A stretch of 64,000 nt of DNA from Albifimbria verrucaria (lineage: Eukaryota; Ascomycota; Sordariomycetes; Hypocreales; Stachybotryaceae), in contig JAHREC010000018.1 in NCBI GenBank assembly GCA_020081605.1, forward strand, positions 1,550,001-1,614,000. The letters run 5' to 3'. The notes under the pieces are model-generated. The model was not told where the DNA came from, did no database searches, and saw nothing but the letters and a program-made list of their open reading frames with translations. The translations under genes were made by a program, and so were the position numbers. Positions 1 to 12,904 of this stretch are shown here, piece after piece. How positions within the stretch are numbered: the stretch's first letter is position 1; each line of letters starts with the position of its first letter.

Positions 1-3000
1 GATGGTAGCGAGCGACTTGGGACGTGGTCGGGACCAGGAGGGTGAGAGGGAGCGCCGGCGAGGCAAGTCGCGGGGAAGAGGGATGGGGAGGACGACGATG
101 ATGACAATAATGATGGAAGAAGAAGAATTCAGATCCAACGCGACTGGGCTGGGGCTGGTCTGGGCATTGGGGAGGGTGGGTGAGCACCAGTTGGGGAGGA
201 ATGGCAGCCAAGCAAGACGGGCCTTGGCGAGGTACCGAGTACTGCACACCCCAGCCTCCTGACCTGAAGCGGAATCCCTGCCGAGACGCAGCTGATGAGG
301 TGGGTACCTGGTGGTGGCTGCAGTGGCTGCGAGAGGTCTAGGTACCCCGCTGCCGTGCATATTGGCTAAACCAGGCTGCTACCAAGTACCAAGTACTTTG
401 CTGTTGCGATGTTGGCCGAACCCAGCACGATAGCGGGATACGAACCGGATCCAGACCGCCCCAGCGATACGGTCCAGCGCGCAGCACCCCGTCAAGACGA
501 GGACAGACACAGACACGAGAGAACTTACCCTTGCCTTGCCTTTGCCTTGCCTTGCCTTAGCTGGCTTTAGCTGGCTTGAACTTGCCTTATTTGCTTGCTT
601 TTCCACCCTCGAGCCGCAAGGGGTCCGTGACGCCCCAATTCATGCAACCGTGCAGGAGACTCAGCACCTAATTTCCCACTGAGTACGCATACGAGACTCT
701 GTGGTCTCATCCACACGTGGAAACGATGGGGAAACACCCTGAAGAAATATTTTAGGATCCTTCTCTGCTTCCTCCCGATCGCCCCGTGCCGTACAATTGG
801 GGTCGGTCAGGGTCCTTGCGCTCGCTGGACGAGACGCATGGCAATTGTGCGCACGCACGCACGCACGCATACGGCACTCATGAGCACGGTTTCATCCCGT
901 GGGAGCTCGTGGTCCCCAAGAGGTCACAATATTCAATCAGCAATCCAGTGTTGTCCGCATAGAGGAAAAAGGCCGGATTCCAACATGCAGGCACGGGAAA
1001 TCCAGCCAGCAAGGGTGAGCGGGCCAGTGGCAGTGCTTCTCAGGGAGAAAGCAGACACACACAAGCCTGACGATACTTTCTGGTTGGACGGAAAATAAAC
1101 AAGGGGCCATTGTCTCAACTTTTACTTTGACGCTTCCGTGCCGGGACGGATTCGCTTCACATTGACGAGCAATGACGCGTGACGCTGAAGATGCCATTGT
1201 CTCCTGTCTTAGTCGTGTCGCGTTTTCATTTTTAATTCTGGTCCCGGTAGAGGCAGCAGACAGCCCAAAGCTGGAATGTTGCGTTCCGTCCGGAGCCAAT
1301 TCAATCTGCGTTTCTTAGTGGCAGGCATAATGCTGATGGTGCACTAGCGAATGCTCGGCGGAGAACCGTGAAAATGTTTCCCATTTGTTGGCAGACGGCC
1401 AGTCAACCCATGCGTCGCTGCCGTCGCTGCCGGGAACCAAGGCTCTCCCTGCTCCCTTGTCTCCATTCAAGCCTTCTGCTCACCTGTCAATTTCCAGAAG
1501 GCTCAGGGTACGCAGACACTGGTGCGGGTTCAGGGGACCACCGTCGAAGCCCGCAGCATACGAGACCCTTTCTGTCGTTAGTGCTGCCCAAGGAAGCCTG
1601 CCGAATGGTTCTGCTTCGTTTTCTTTTTCTTTTCTTTTTCCCTCACTTGTACCGCACTATCAATTCTCGTAAAATCTGACTCCGAGCTGCTGTACCAAGA
1701 ATGGCATTCTTGGCTGCAGTAGCCTGGGTATAGCCCGTTCTAGCGGCCGCTCTAGTTTCTTGGGCAGGCAGATCTTGCGGGGGATCTGAATTTCAATGAC
1801 GATTTATGCAGAAATCGCTGGAAGGTTTTCTGGATATCTCGATCATGATGGTTTGGAATAAGCTTGGGAGAACGCATGCTGCATGTGTCTCTCTTAGCTT
1901 GCGGCATCACCACGTCATTCCCCAAGGAAAAATGAATCCACGAACGTGCGCTGAAAATCGCACGTGGCTTGACAAGATGACTAACACTAACACTAACAGC
2001 TTACCTAACGCAACATCAACTAATCTGTCTATGTACAGTAGCCACTGTAATCCGTACCGTGTGTGTAACATTCGTGTAGAAGCAAAAACATATTCATTCT
2101 GGTCATGATCCATTCCTCTACCATGTCTGCCAGCCTTGCTCGCACACAGGCATATTCCAAAACATCAAGCATGCTAGCCGCCTCTTCCCTGGTGCCTTGA
2201 CAAACCATGCCACGAACGATGTCTATGCATATCATGCATCAATGGTGTTACCTCCCAGCACCAAAACGGCTCTGTCTTACCAATCTTTATTTCCCAGACC
2301 CTTGAGTCGCCGCTACCGAACGCGTATCATCGTTGTTCACCTGGTCATTGGTATCTGCCAGCGCTTGTTGGGCACTGCTTGGTGCGGTAAGCCCATAAGA
2401 ATTCCACGGTCCCTTGCCACGGTGGAATCGATCCATGGGCAAAACGCCTTCAGGCGTTGGCTCTATGTACTCCTGTAAATCGACAGACCAATCGGTCTTC
2501 TTCGAGCCCTCGCCTGAGTTGGAGCTGCCTGCTACTCTTCATTAGTTGTTTTGGCGTTCTTATGGCCTCTTCGGTATGTTTCCTTTGAACTTACCAGCTG
2601 GCTTGGTTGGGGAAGACATTGCAAGATTATTATGCGTCTTGTCCTCAAGATATGTTCGCTACTTCAAGTCTAGGACAACTACACGACATAATATTCTAGT
2701 TGATGCGTTGGATTTAGAACTTTCACGGACAGTACAGTTTGTTTCGTCAGTTGGGGATATACAGAACATGTCAACGAAGGGAACTGGATCGCTTTTATAT
2801 CCGTCTCCTCACACCACTCCAATATCATAGTGAGTATCAACAATCGCTTAGTCTCACCAAGTCGGTCAACACGAATCCGAAAGTCGCCAGATGGAGCTCA
2901 TCGGATCCAATGCTCAGTGGTCTGTTATGCGCCTTGTCGGAGCTACCCGCCTTCTCTTCTCTTTATTTTTGTATTATTTACGCGACATGCAGGAGTAGTC

Positions 3001-6000
3001 CTGAAAATCGTACATCCTCCTTGTTGTCAAAGGTCTGTCCTACGCACGCCCTTTTGAGGCATCCAGAGCACCTGCATGGTGGCGCTACTGGTCTGGTTGC
3101 TCTGCCGTAAACACAGTCAGTACGACTTGAACCAAGTAGCTTGCGCGTATGGATTTCAAGACAGGGCAGTCCCCTCTTCTCTGTCTGGCCATTAGCCGCA
3201 TGATAAGAGATATGGGCCATCAGCACCGCTTTACAGACAAATTCGGTGTTGCGGAACTTTGAGAGTGCACCTACCTCAGAGGGGTGTTGTTTAAATTGCT
3301 TATCATCTCCTGCGACTATATCTCCCTTACTTGTGGCATAATAAAGGTTCTCGGCTACTGTTTAGAGATGAATTTAGCATCTTGCGCTTTTCATCTAGTG
3401 TTATCAAGGTCCTGGTCTTTTCGAGGTTCCCAAAGCTTTGTTGCTTGAGTCATTCCCTGTCACTTACCACACGACAAGCTAGCCTGGGCCCTGCAGCTTG
3501 AAAAGTGCCTCGTGCCTCTAAGTTCGGCAAGCTGTCTGGTCACTGAGGACGGGTGCATACATGGGGTGGATCTTCGTTTTGAAATGCGCTGTTCTTACAT
3601 CTGTCACTAGCGCACATGAGCGCTCAGGTTATCTTTTGGCACAGAGGCGCCGGAGTCAGCAGTCACCTCAGTACTCTACGTTTCCTCCAGCTCACCCCAA
3701 TCTTTTTCTCAAAGCCAAGCCGCTCTCTTACCATTACAGGTCAAATCACTTTACATAAGTCTCTACATTCAACAAGATCTGAGCTTGCCCTCCGGCGTGA
3801 CGCAACAGATCCCAATGAGGTGGGTAAATATCCGACCATTTGCTAGTCAAGGCTGCAATGTGACTTACTTTTGGTGGCCCAGCCGATGATGTACTTACTC
3901 TATGTTACACTGCTCTAAGAAGAGACAGCTTTTCCCATCATCAACATCCCAAACTTCTGTGTGACACTATAGCCATGTGGGATTGTGTTCAACAGCTTCA
4001 TGCCGAGCCAATGATCTCTGGTCCGTAAGTTGGGGTGGAATCCTTGTTTGTCGCGGCTACTCACATCACCTGGTTGGCCAATCTGACAGGGCTTGTATTC
4101 ATATGCTAATACAAAGATGTTGCTCGATTGTGACATCTGCTTGAGCCTTAGGGAGGGTATGATATCAGTCCTGCTGCTGAACTGTCAGTGGCTACCCGTC
4201 TCAGCAGATATCGTGACTCCCACCTCCCCATCTCTCATGATTATTCTTACTCTTATTGGAGGCTTTTTTCTCCGGCCTACAGCTTCTATCCGGCAAATGC
4301 AGCTTCCGCTGCATCACCACGATGTTGCACAACCACCCCGCGGCTGCCTGAGCCGTGTTTACTAGGATGGCAACTACAGGCGAGTATGCTCCGTTGCCAA
4401 AGCTTAAGAAGTTGAGCAGAAACATCTCAGTGGTGAGATATATACGCCATATAGGGGATAAATTTTCCATACGCCCACCGTTTCACTGCAGTTTTTTAGT
4501 CCGTGCAAGCACTTGTGAAACTTTGGCGAAGAGGCTTTCTTCTTCATAGCAGCATCACGACATGACTCCTATGTTGATATGTTGTTACATGTCATTGACA
4601 AGGCTATGATGATCTTTCCGATGTCTCGGTAGCCACGCGCCCTTGACTGTCTAAACAGTCTGCAAAGGATTCCGTCTCGGCTAGTTCTAGACCCCAAATT
4701 CCCAACTTCATATGCGAGCAGCGCTTTTGTCGAGTTGTTTGGCATTGGGATGCCCTGATCATATTGCCACAGCTTTCAGGGCCATTCCTTTCTCATGGCC
4801 CAGCTCATATGCTCGATCCATCTCACAGAAATTTTAGCTCCCATCTGTGTCTCCAAGACCACCAGTCGGCTTCGCCTTCGGGAGACAACTCGCCCAATAG
4901 ACGCCAAGGACATGCCGGGTCGACTGCTCACCGCCGTTCAAAATCCCGCAGGAACTTGTGCTCCCACAATGCGGCATTGTGTCTAGTTCCGCTTGTCTCT
5001 ATTGGACTCGAGATGTCGATCAGGAGTTTGTGAGGCCAGAGAGATCGCGCGCGTTTCGTGTTGAGCGATTATCCCCAATCTCAAATGAGATCACCCAGCG
5101 AGAACGTCCGGGCAGTGCATGACAGAGGCTTGGTTTTCGTAACACCGTCGGAATTTATCTTATGATATAAACACCACGTCAGGAGGTTATGTTATCGAGG
5201 TGGTGATGGAAGCTGCTCGGGTTCTGAAACCCCTCTTTGCTTGTTGACATCTCCACAGCTAGCAATTTGGATCCAGACACCCGGTTTCGTCATGGACACG
5301 GCGCGTAATTGCTTTGTGAACATCGATCTATATGCTGTACGATGTAATGATTCCCGATAAATCCGTTCGCGCGTATCTATTGTTGCTTGCCATAACAGAA
5401 GCGCCGTATGTTTGTACTAGTAGGTGATCTGCTGCAATAACCAAGGCATCGCAATGCATGACTAGTGAACAGCTCCGAAGAAGCATTTCATGGTCATTTT
5501 GATGGCGTAGCTACTCGATTTCGCTTCCTTGGTTGGCTCAACTGGTCAGATGACTCCAAAGTGAGGGAGAGGCTTCGGAGTGAAGTATGACACACGTATT
5601 ACTAACATTAGTGATGCACGCCATCTTCTTTTGTTGTTATCGCGAATGCTCTAGTGTTCGAGCGTGATCATAAGGATTGTATGCAGTTCCAGTTGAGTCC
5701 CACGGCAGAGCTCCGAGGCTCGGGCTTATGCCTGTGCTGGCAGACCATGTAAGCCAGCGTTGCAGGGACCGAAATTCCAATGCGAAAGGCCAAACACATG
5801 AGCAGTGATAAAATACAATTTAGTTGATCGCCACACAGAGTGGCATGAATCATCTTCTTACTCGAGTCGACGCGACTTACGGACGTTTATATACATGAAA
5901 ATGTGGCTTTGGATGCCTTCACATCGATTGCCTCGTGCTGCCCTGTGGTTCGCATGGCTGAAGAAACTCGGAGTTCGGGATCGGTAGGGAAAGCCAGGAA

Positions 6001-6558
6001 TGCCGGATACGAAGTACCAACATGATTAGCGATGATTTATTTGCATCGTACAAGGGTTTGTAGTATGTTTATTCGCTTATTCAATGGGATTCCAATACAG
6101 CTGGACGAAAAGTACGTAGATTTTACAATAAGGCCAGGGCAGTTGTTGATAATTAAAATATTGCCTTTCCAAATAAGATAGCGAAAAAGAAGATAAAATG
6201 ACGCCGACACAAAAGAATGATCAATACCGATCGATTAAACTACAACTCAGAAAGGCCGGTCTTTCCAAAGTGATCAGTGTAATGGCCAGTCAACACAGAA
6301 AGCTCCTGGAGCGCAGGTGTATAGGGTAGGTAAATTGATGTGCATAATATGGACGTGCTGCTTATCCAATCTGGTGCCTGGAGCTGCCCACCGTGCCTTA
6401 CGTCACTTGACCAAAACAGATGATCATCTCTGGAGCTGGCGACTTCTTCCTCCCACTACGAAGCCCTCCTCCGAGCTGTATACCTAACTCTTTGCTTCAT
6501 TGTTATCCGCAAAATTTCTCTGCGACTCTGGCGCACAAGCCATGAGGTGCGATCCAAG
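1..6558. other. gene-poor 6.5 kb stretch, no supportable coding gene
   Basis: Short open frames occur on both strands, but none shows a recognisable domain, a coherent chain of exons or homology I can name. The stretch holds low-complexity patches (a CCTTG-type repeat near 530-600, a CGCA repeat near 850-870, a CTAACA repeat near 1981-2000) and a pyrimidine-rich tract at about 1615-1645. Base composition is not strikingly AT-rich, so there is no obvious block of repeat-induced mutation. It may hold long UTRs, promoters, non-coding RNAs or fast-evolving small genes that cannot be recognised by eye. Confidence 0.5.
530..600. repeat. CCTTG/CCTTT microsatellite-like repeat
   Basis: About seven imperfect copies of a 5-6 nt unit (CCTTG, CCTTTG) are followed by two copies of TAGCTGGCTT and further CTTG units. 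This low-complexity pattern is common in promoters of filamentous fungi. No function can be assigned. Confidence 0.6.
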
Positions 6559-9410
6559 ATGCTAAAGAATGACACCCGCGACCCGGAGTCCTACATCCAG
6601 CCGGACACCCAAAAGGACCTCCAAGTCCAGCTCGTGCTCTCCTTGATCCTCGGCGTTTCCGCCTTTGTCGCATTCTGCGTACGATAGCCTGCCTCGAGAA
6701 CAAAGTAAGGGTATTTAACTGACTGCGAGCTAGATATTACGTCCGCGATGGCCGAGTTTGTACGCTGCGCGAAAGCGACGCTTGGATCCGACCGTCGGTC
6801 TCCCCGCTATCGCAATCGTTCCTGGGATGGGTGCCACAGCTATGGAGGGTCACTGAGGAGCAGATTCTGGCATCTGCTGGTTTGGATGCTTTTGTTGTAC
6901 GTCAACGGAGCTGGATATCGATCTGTTGCGCTGATGCTGACCTTGATTAGTTCCTGGCCTTCTTCAAAATGGCGATTCGTCTTTTCGCCGTTCTGACCTT
7001 CCTTGCGGTTACCATCCTCCTACCGATAAACATACATTATAGAGAGTTCGACCCTTCTTCGGCTTTCAACCGCACTAACGGAAGTCATGGCTCGGCCATG
7101 TTCAACTTGCATCACGGTCCAACCCAGCTCGTTTTCGACAACAACGTGGAACTGTACAAGGGAAGGGGAGAGAGTGAGCAAGATAAAGACCACTCATACC
7201 TCTGGGCCTATGTTGTTTTCTCGTATCTTTTTGTCGGCATGACGCTCTACTCCGTTAACTGGGAGACGTTTCGAATCATTCGGTTTCGCCAGGATTATCT
7301 TGGTGGCCAATCCACGGTTACCGACCGCACGTTTCGCCTTACCGGCATCCCGAACGATTTGAAGTCGGAAGAGCAAATAAAGGACCTCATTGAAAACATG
7401 GACCTTGGGAGGGTCGAGAAAGTCACTCTATGCAGAAACTGGGAGGACCTGGACCGTCTTGTGGAAACCCGAGACCAAGTGTTGCGCAGGTTGGAGACTT
7501 CCTGGGCCACGTTCCTGAAGCAACAGGAAAAGAAAGCCCCAAATCTCAGATATCGCGTCCAGTCGAAAATGGTACCAACGCTGCGACACCTATAGAGACA
7601 TCGACAGCAGATGATGGCAACGCAGAACTTGGGGAGAGCGGTAGGCTCCTTAACGGAGACAATGACGACTCGAGCCTAAACGAGGAGAGACCGCAAGTCA
7701 CCATCAGATACGGAGCTCTTGGGCTCAGAAGCCGTAGGTTGGACGCCATTGACTACTATGAGGAGAGGCTGCGTCGGCTTGATGCCAAGATTGCTGAGGC
7801 GCGAGAGAAGAACTATCCACCCACCGACATGGCCCTAGTCACCATGGACTCAGTTGCTTCCTGTCAAATGTTCATCCAGGCGCGGATAGACCCCGGCCAG
7901 GCCGACTTCTGACAAAGGCCGCACCATCACCCACTGATCTGGTATGGAAGAATACATACGCCCTGCGTGGGTTCGACGACTCAAGTCTTGGAGCATCACC
8001 TTATTCATCACCATCTTAACCCTCATCTGGATTTTCCCTACAGCTACCCTTGCATCCCTACTTAGCATTGAAACCATTGGAAAAGTCGTGCCCGCGTTTG
8101 CGAAGTGGCTCACCAACCACTCTACGATTCGATCGCTACTGCAGACAGGTCTACCTACATTGGTGGTGTCGTTGCTCAATATTGCGGTGCCGTACCTCTA
8201 CGACTGGCTTTCTAACCACCAGGGTATGATCTCCCAGGGAGATGTGGAGCTTTCGACTATTTCCAAGAACTTCTTCTTCACCTTTTTCAACACATTCTTT
8301 GTGTTCGCCGTATCAAGAACTGGTATTTCCTTTTGGACGCTCCTTCCAAAACTACTGGAGAATACGCGGTTGATTCCTGAGACCATCTCTCGTGAGGTGG
8401 AGCAGCTTTCTATCTTCTACATCAGTTTCATCATGCTTCAAGGTATTGGCCTGATGCCGTTCAGAATTCTAGAGGTTGGAAGTGTTTGTCTTTACCCCAT
8501 CATGCGCCTCATGTCTTCAACACCACGAGACCGCGCAGAGTTAAAGAAGCCGCCCGTGTTCCAATACGGCTTTTACTTACCGACGGCGCTGTTGGTATTC
8601 AACCTCTGTCTAATATACAGTGTGCTAATGTGGGGGTTCTTGATCCTGCTTTTCGGAACCGTCTACTTCACGCTCGGTTATTTCACATTCAAGTACATGG
8701 TGCTATATGCTATGGATCAACCCCAACACGCTACTGGCGGTGCCTGGCGCATAATATGCTACCGAATCGTCATTGGCTTGCTGGTGTTTGAGGTAGTTAT
8801 GTTTGGCCAGATTGCAGCCCTTACTGCTTTCGTACAATCCGTTGCAATTTTCCCACTGATCCCTTCACGATTTGGTACAGTTACTACTTCAAGCGGAGAT
8901 TTGAGCCTCTCACACGTTACATCGCGCTACGTGCAATCCAGTCGATTGAAGAAGGGGATAACGAGCAGGCTCTGGATGACGAATTCGAGGGACAACAAAG
9001 CCCTCGGCCCACTCGGAGTTTGCTACGGCGGGGCAGTACATTGGACGAGGATCAGGAAAAGGGAATGACTTTCGTCAACCCTAGTTTCACCGTACCGTAA
9101 GTGAACCAAATGCGATAGACTGCACACAATGCTGACTTGTCGCAGCCTCCAAGGACCATGGATATATAGAGACCCGCCGCCTGTGCTTCCCCAGACGGAA
9201 CCGCAGTCGGAAGAAGAAGACGCGGCTGTGACGCCCCTCTTCCCCAATGCTGATAGCACCCTTGGTATAGGAGACGCGAATGTGTGGATAGACAGCAGGA
9301 GAACCGTGTGTAGAAATGCCGAAAGCATTAGCTGCAGAGTGGTGTTTGGCGTCAGCAAGGGGCGATTCGCGTTTCAGGTATTAATGTTGATCTTATTGTG
9401 CTCCTGTTAG
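6559..9410 (+). CDS. CSC1/DUF221-family calcium-permeable cation channel (RSN1_TM, RSN1_7TM)
   Basis: A member of the CSC1/TMEM63 (DUF221, RSN1-like) family of osmosensitive cation channels of fungal membranes. Exons read as 6559-6678, 6734-6896, 6951-9096 and 9146-9410, with introns of about 49-55 nt. The N-terminal membrane segment is followed by ILRPRW and LYAARKRR, then FLGWVPQLWRVTEEQ, which is typical of the family. The cytosolic loop has IDYYEERLRRLD, and the seven-TM core starts at RRLKSW and contains YAMDQPQHATGG. Total length is about 900 residues, normal for fungal members. Coding continuity is broken at about 6811 (two C missing), 7538, 7896, 7962 and 8864; each is repaired by adding one or two C to a C run. 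The start at 6559 gives the usual short extracellular N-terminus. The extreme C-terminus after VWID is less certain. Confidence 0.85.
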
Positions 9411-10020
9411 CTAGTTAGTAACAGCCGAGCGCCGAATATCGCTATCCATACACACAGACCATCACTTGAAAGGGTTGCCCCTTAAGCTGCAGCAGCAGCA
9501 GCAACCAATTGCCAAAGATTCACGTCGCAAAGTGGGGAATAGAGACGCACGGGTAGCTCCAATCGTGAAGGCTATTGTGCAAATGAGGCACACTGGGTCC
9601 CTTTCCCAGTGTTAACAGCTTGTAGATCAACATCTTGGCCTCAGACAGAACATCTTTTGACGAGTAAAGGCGTAAACACCTCAAAATACTCTGATCGCCG
9701 ATTCCGGAACTGGGTGTGTAGCTGAAAAATGAGATAGACAGCATCACCAAACAAGGAATTGTCGCAATGAGAGGATGTGGAGAAGGGTCGGCTTCATGAT
9801 GTATCTAGACACTGTCCGAAGGAACAGCGAGGTCAGGAGTCCATGTGAGCTCGGCTGGAGACGGGGAACGACGCTTTTCTACGGTCAATCAACAAAAGTA
9901 ACCATAATAAGCCTGTTGATTAATCTTAGATGCCGAACTCACTCGGTTGCATATGCGGCAGGGTGCTTGTTTTGGTGTGGAGACGGTAATAGTGGTGGAT
10001 ACCGGTAATAAGCTCACGGG
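9411..10020. other. intergenic region
   Basis: A minus-strand frame of 76 codons at 9520-9750 has no recognisable motif. A short CAG run (GCAGCAGCAGCAG) lies near 9488. Nothing else is supported. Confidence 0.4.
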
Positions 10021-10396
10021 TCAAGTTTGGAGATGATTCGGAGGAGGATGGAACCCGGAAGGTGACCCACTCCGGACCGGGTGGGTCTTCAAAATATTTT
10101 CAATAGCCGGCTTATGGCCGTAAATCGTGGCGAGCTCTACAGGAGTCGCCTTGGAACGGTTGAAAATCTGGTAGCGACGTCGAATAGACCCAAAGAAGAA
10201 TATCGAAGACTTGGAAGAGACAAAGGAAGGTTCTAAGAAGGGTGTTTCGCAGTGGTCTTGATGTGTTTGCACCGTAATCAACAAAAGCCATACGAGTGGG
10301 CTGAGGCATGCCGCAACGCCGAATTATCCCCTTTTTCCGCGGGCTCCACCATGCCGTCAGTGTCGCGGACAGTGGTGGAGCCTTTAGCATGCACAC
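10021..10396 (-). pseudogene. possible ankyrin-repeat relic
   Basis: One minus-strand frame contains KATPVELATIYGHKPAIENIL, which has the spacing of an ankyrin repeat (TPL-A...GH--I---L). Upstream, in a different frame, VDYGANTSRP resembles an ankyrin inter-repeat turn. There is no complete gene structure, no start context and no further convincing repeat. It could be the remains of an ankyrin/NACHT gene like the one at 15 kb, or a chance match. Confidence 0.25.
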
Positions 10397-10607
10397 GCCT
10401 GGGACTTCCTGAGGACAAGAACCGGTTTGCCAGAGCTAGCGGATAAGCTCCTAAACTGAGTTATCGTCAAGTACACATCGTGTCATTCTAGCGTTGCGCA
10501 AAACGTGGCTCTGAGCGTCGTGGCGATTTCGGACCGAGTTGAGCTTGCTTCAGCTTTGTTCTTAATCTTAGGGCTGAGATGGTGTCAGGGGTTAGAGGTG
10601 AAAAGAG

Positions 10608-10615
10608 TATATATA
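10608..10615 (+). promoter_or_regulatory. TATA-like element of the MFS gene
   Basis: TATATAA lies about 145 nt upstream of the MFS transporter start at 10756, on the same strand. The spacing suits a fungal TATA box followed by a 5' leader of roughly 100 nt. Confidence 0.4.
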
Positions 10616-10755
10616 ACCTCCAGTGCCCTCGACGTCTTGGTGTTGTCTGGAATTGATCTAGCTTACGCATGGTGACCAGAAAGGGGTTCAGCATTGTTCT
10701 ATCTTACGACACATCGAATACTTATTGAAAGCTGAGATTCCTACTGGCCTACAAC

Positions 10756-12604
10756 ATGGCTTCCTCATCAATTTCGTCGGACACCACGGCAGCAGCAAAG
10801 GGTGAGCTGGATGGAGAGTCGTCTCAGCACCCCAATGGCCTTACCCGAGCCTTTACCAACCTTCGCAAATCGCTTTCTCGAACTGGTGCAAACCACGATG
10901 AATCACAAAAAGCCACCTTCGATCCGAATCTGGACCCCAACCTGCCCTATCGTACTCTGAGCGGTACTGCCAACCTGGATGAGTATCGCGTCGAGGCGCC
11001 TTCGGGCGAGATCCCTGCGGTACCTCCTCAGCACAACGGGAACGCTCCAGGTGCTGCGGAGACGCAGTACAAACTGGTGACGTTTAAACCAGAGGATCCG
11101 GAAAACCCAAAGAACTGGTCCGAGGCGTATAAGTGGTACTGCACCATGGTTGTCGCTATCACATGCTTTGTTGTGGCCTTTTGCTCCTCCGTCATCACTG
11201 CCGACATCGCAGGCGTGTCAAAAGAATTCCACGTGTCGGAAGAGGTGGCACTGTTGACTATCAGTCTGTTCGTCGTGGGTTTCGGTGTCGGACCCATGGT
11301 TTTCGCGCCGTTGAGTGAGATTTACGGACGAAGGATCATCTAGTGAGTATCCAGAGATTTCACGCCACTATTTCGTATCGCTAACAAGCTCACCAGCGCC
11401 TCGACACTGTTCATCGCTGTGGTGTTTATCATCCCTTGCGCCGTGTCGAAAAACATCGGAACTCTACTTGTTTGCCGACTCATCGACGGAATTGCCTTTT
11501 CAGCACCTATGACGCTTGTCGGTGGCACGCTTGCAGATCTCTGGAAAAATGAGGAACGAGGTGTGCCCATGGCCGTTTTCTCTGCCGCTCCTTTCATCGG
11601 CCCAGCTAGTAAGTCTAGAATCTCCGACATGTAAATAACCTTTTACTAACGAACATCAGTTGGTCCCCTGGCTGGTGGTTTCCTGGGTGATGCAGCTGGC
11701 TGGCGCTGGCTGTACTGGATCCAGCTCATCCTCGCCTTTATTGTCTGGGTTCTCATCAGCTTTACCGTTCCCGAGACATATGCACCCAAGATTCTGGCCC
11801 GCCGGGCTCGCAAGCTCCGGGAGTCGACTGGTGAGCCTGAGCACGTCACGGCCGAGGATATCGACATGCGCCCCTTGACAGAGCGACTCACCGTGTTCCT
11901 TATTCGACCCTTCCAGCTCCTCTTTGGCGAACTCATTGTGTTCCTCATCTCTCTGTACATGAGCGTTCTTTACGGCCTTCTGTACATGTTTTTCGTCGCC
12001 TTCCCCATCATCTACCAGAAGGGCAAGGGATGGTCGGCTGGAAAGACGGGTCTCATGTTCATTCCCGTCGCGGTGGGTGTCATCTTGTCCGCCATGTGCT
12101 CGCCATTGGTGAACAAGCACTACATCAAGCTGGTGAAGAAGCACAACGGCCACCCCCGCCGAGGTTCGATTAATCCCCATGATGCTCTCATGCTGGTGCA
12201 TTCCGATCGGACTTTTCATCTTCGCGTGGACGTCGTATCCGAACATTTCATGGGCCGGACCCGCGATGGGTGGCTTCCCAGTTGGCTTCGGCTTCATTTT
12301 CCTGTACAACTCGGCGAACAACTATCTGGTAGATTCTTATCAGCACCAGGCGGCATCCGCCCTCGCCGCGAAGACCTGCATCCGAAGTTTCTGGGGCGCT
12401 GCTGTCGTTTTGTTCACGGAACAGATGTACGACCGGCTGAACGATCGCTGGGCATCCACACTCCTGGCATTTATCAGTCTGGCGTGCTGCGCCATTCCGT
12501 TCCTGTTCTGGCGATATGGAGCCAGAATCCGATCAAAGAGCAAGTACGCCTATGGAGGTGATGAGGACTCCACGCCAAATGATGTGGAGAAGGCGAAGAA
12601 CTGA
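10756..12604 (+). CDS. MFS multidrug transporter, DHA1 (12-TM) type
   Basis: A proton-coupled drug/metabolite exporter of the major facilitator superfamily, DHA1 branch, probably in the plasma membrane. A hydrophilic, Ser/Asp-rich N-terminus of about 115 residues ends in DPENPKNWS, the usual lead-in of fungal DHA1 exporters. Membrane helices follow, with [15 protein letters not shown] (MFS loop 2-3 signature) and [10 protein letters not shown] at the central loop. Exons are 10756-11342, 11397-11608 and 11660-12604; both introns have GT..AG ends and CTAAC-like branch sites. A single frameshift lies in the C run at about 12153-12157 (one C missing); after it the frame continues through [12 protein letters not shown] to a normal C-terminus at 12604. 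Length is about 580 residues. The substrate cannot be deduced. A minus-strand frame of 221 codons overlapping it is an antisense shadow. Confidence 0.9.
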
Positions 12605-12904
12605 GGCTAGTGAGTAGTAGGAGATGCCTGAGACAGGTGGAGTCGTAGGGATAAGAGTTGAGGAGGAAAGTCTAGACTGATACCCCTATCGCGATTCGAA
12701 AGAGGATTAGATATTATTTCATTTGCATAGAATGGGAGACGGACAGGCGTTTGGTGAAGAGGCAGTTTGCCCCGGAATTGATGGAGTGCCAATACTCATA
12801 GAATAAATAGCATAATAATTACGTTTAAAAACAATCTTGTCCCTGAATCGCAACGTAACGCATTTGGTCGCAAGCTCAACTCCACAAAGACCATCGCAAC
12901 CTTT
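12605..12904. other. convergent 3' intergenic region
   Basis: A 300-nt gap between the 3' ends of the MFS transporter and the D-lactate dehydrogenase. AATAAATAGCATAATAAT near 12800 could serve as a polyadenylation signal region. No gene is visible. Confidence 0.4.

Noticed and set aside
6559..9410. CSC1 channel as a pseudogene
   Set aside because: Five frame breaks would suggest decay, but each is a 1-2 nt loss in a homopolymer, no motif is lost, and the same error type hits unrelated genes across the window.
11656..12321. 221-codon minus-strand open frame
   Set aside because: It is the exact antisense of the MFS transporter, has no motifs, and its long openness follows from codon bias of the real gene.
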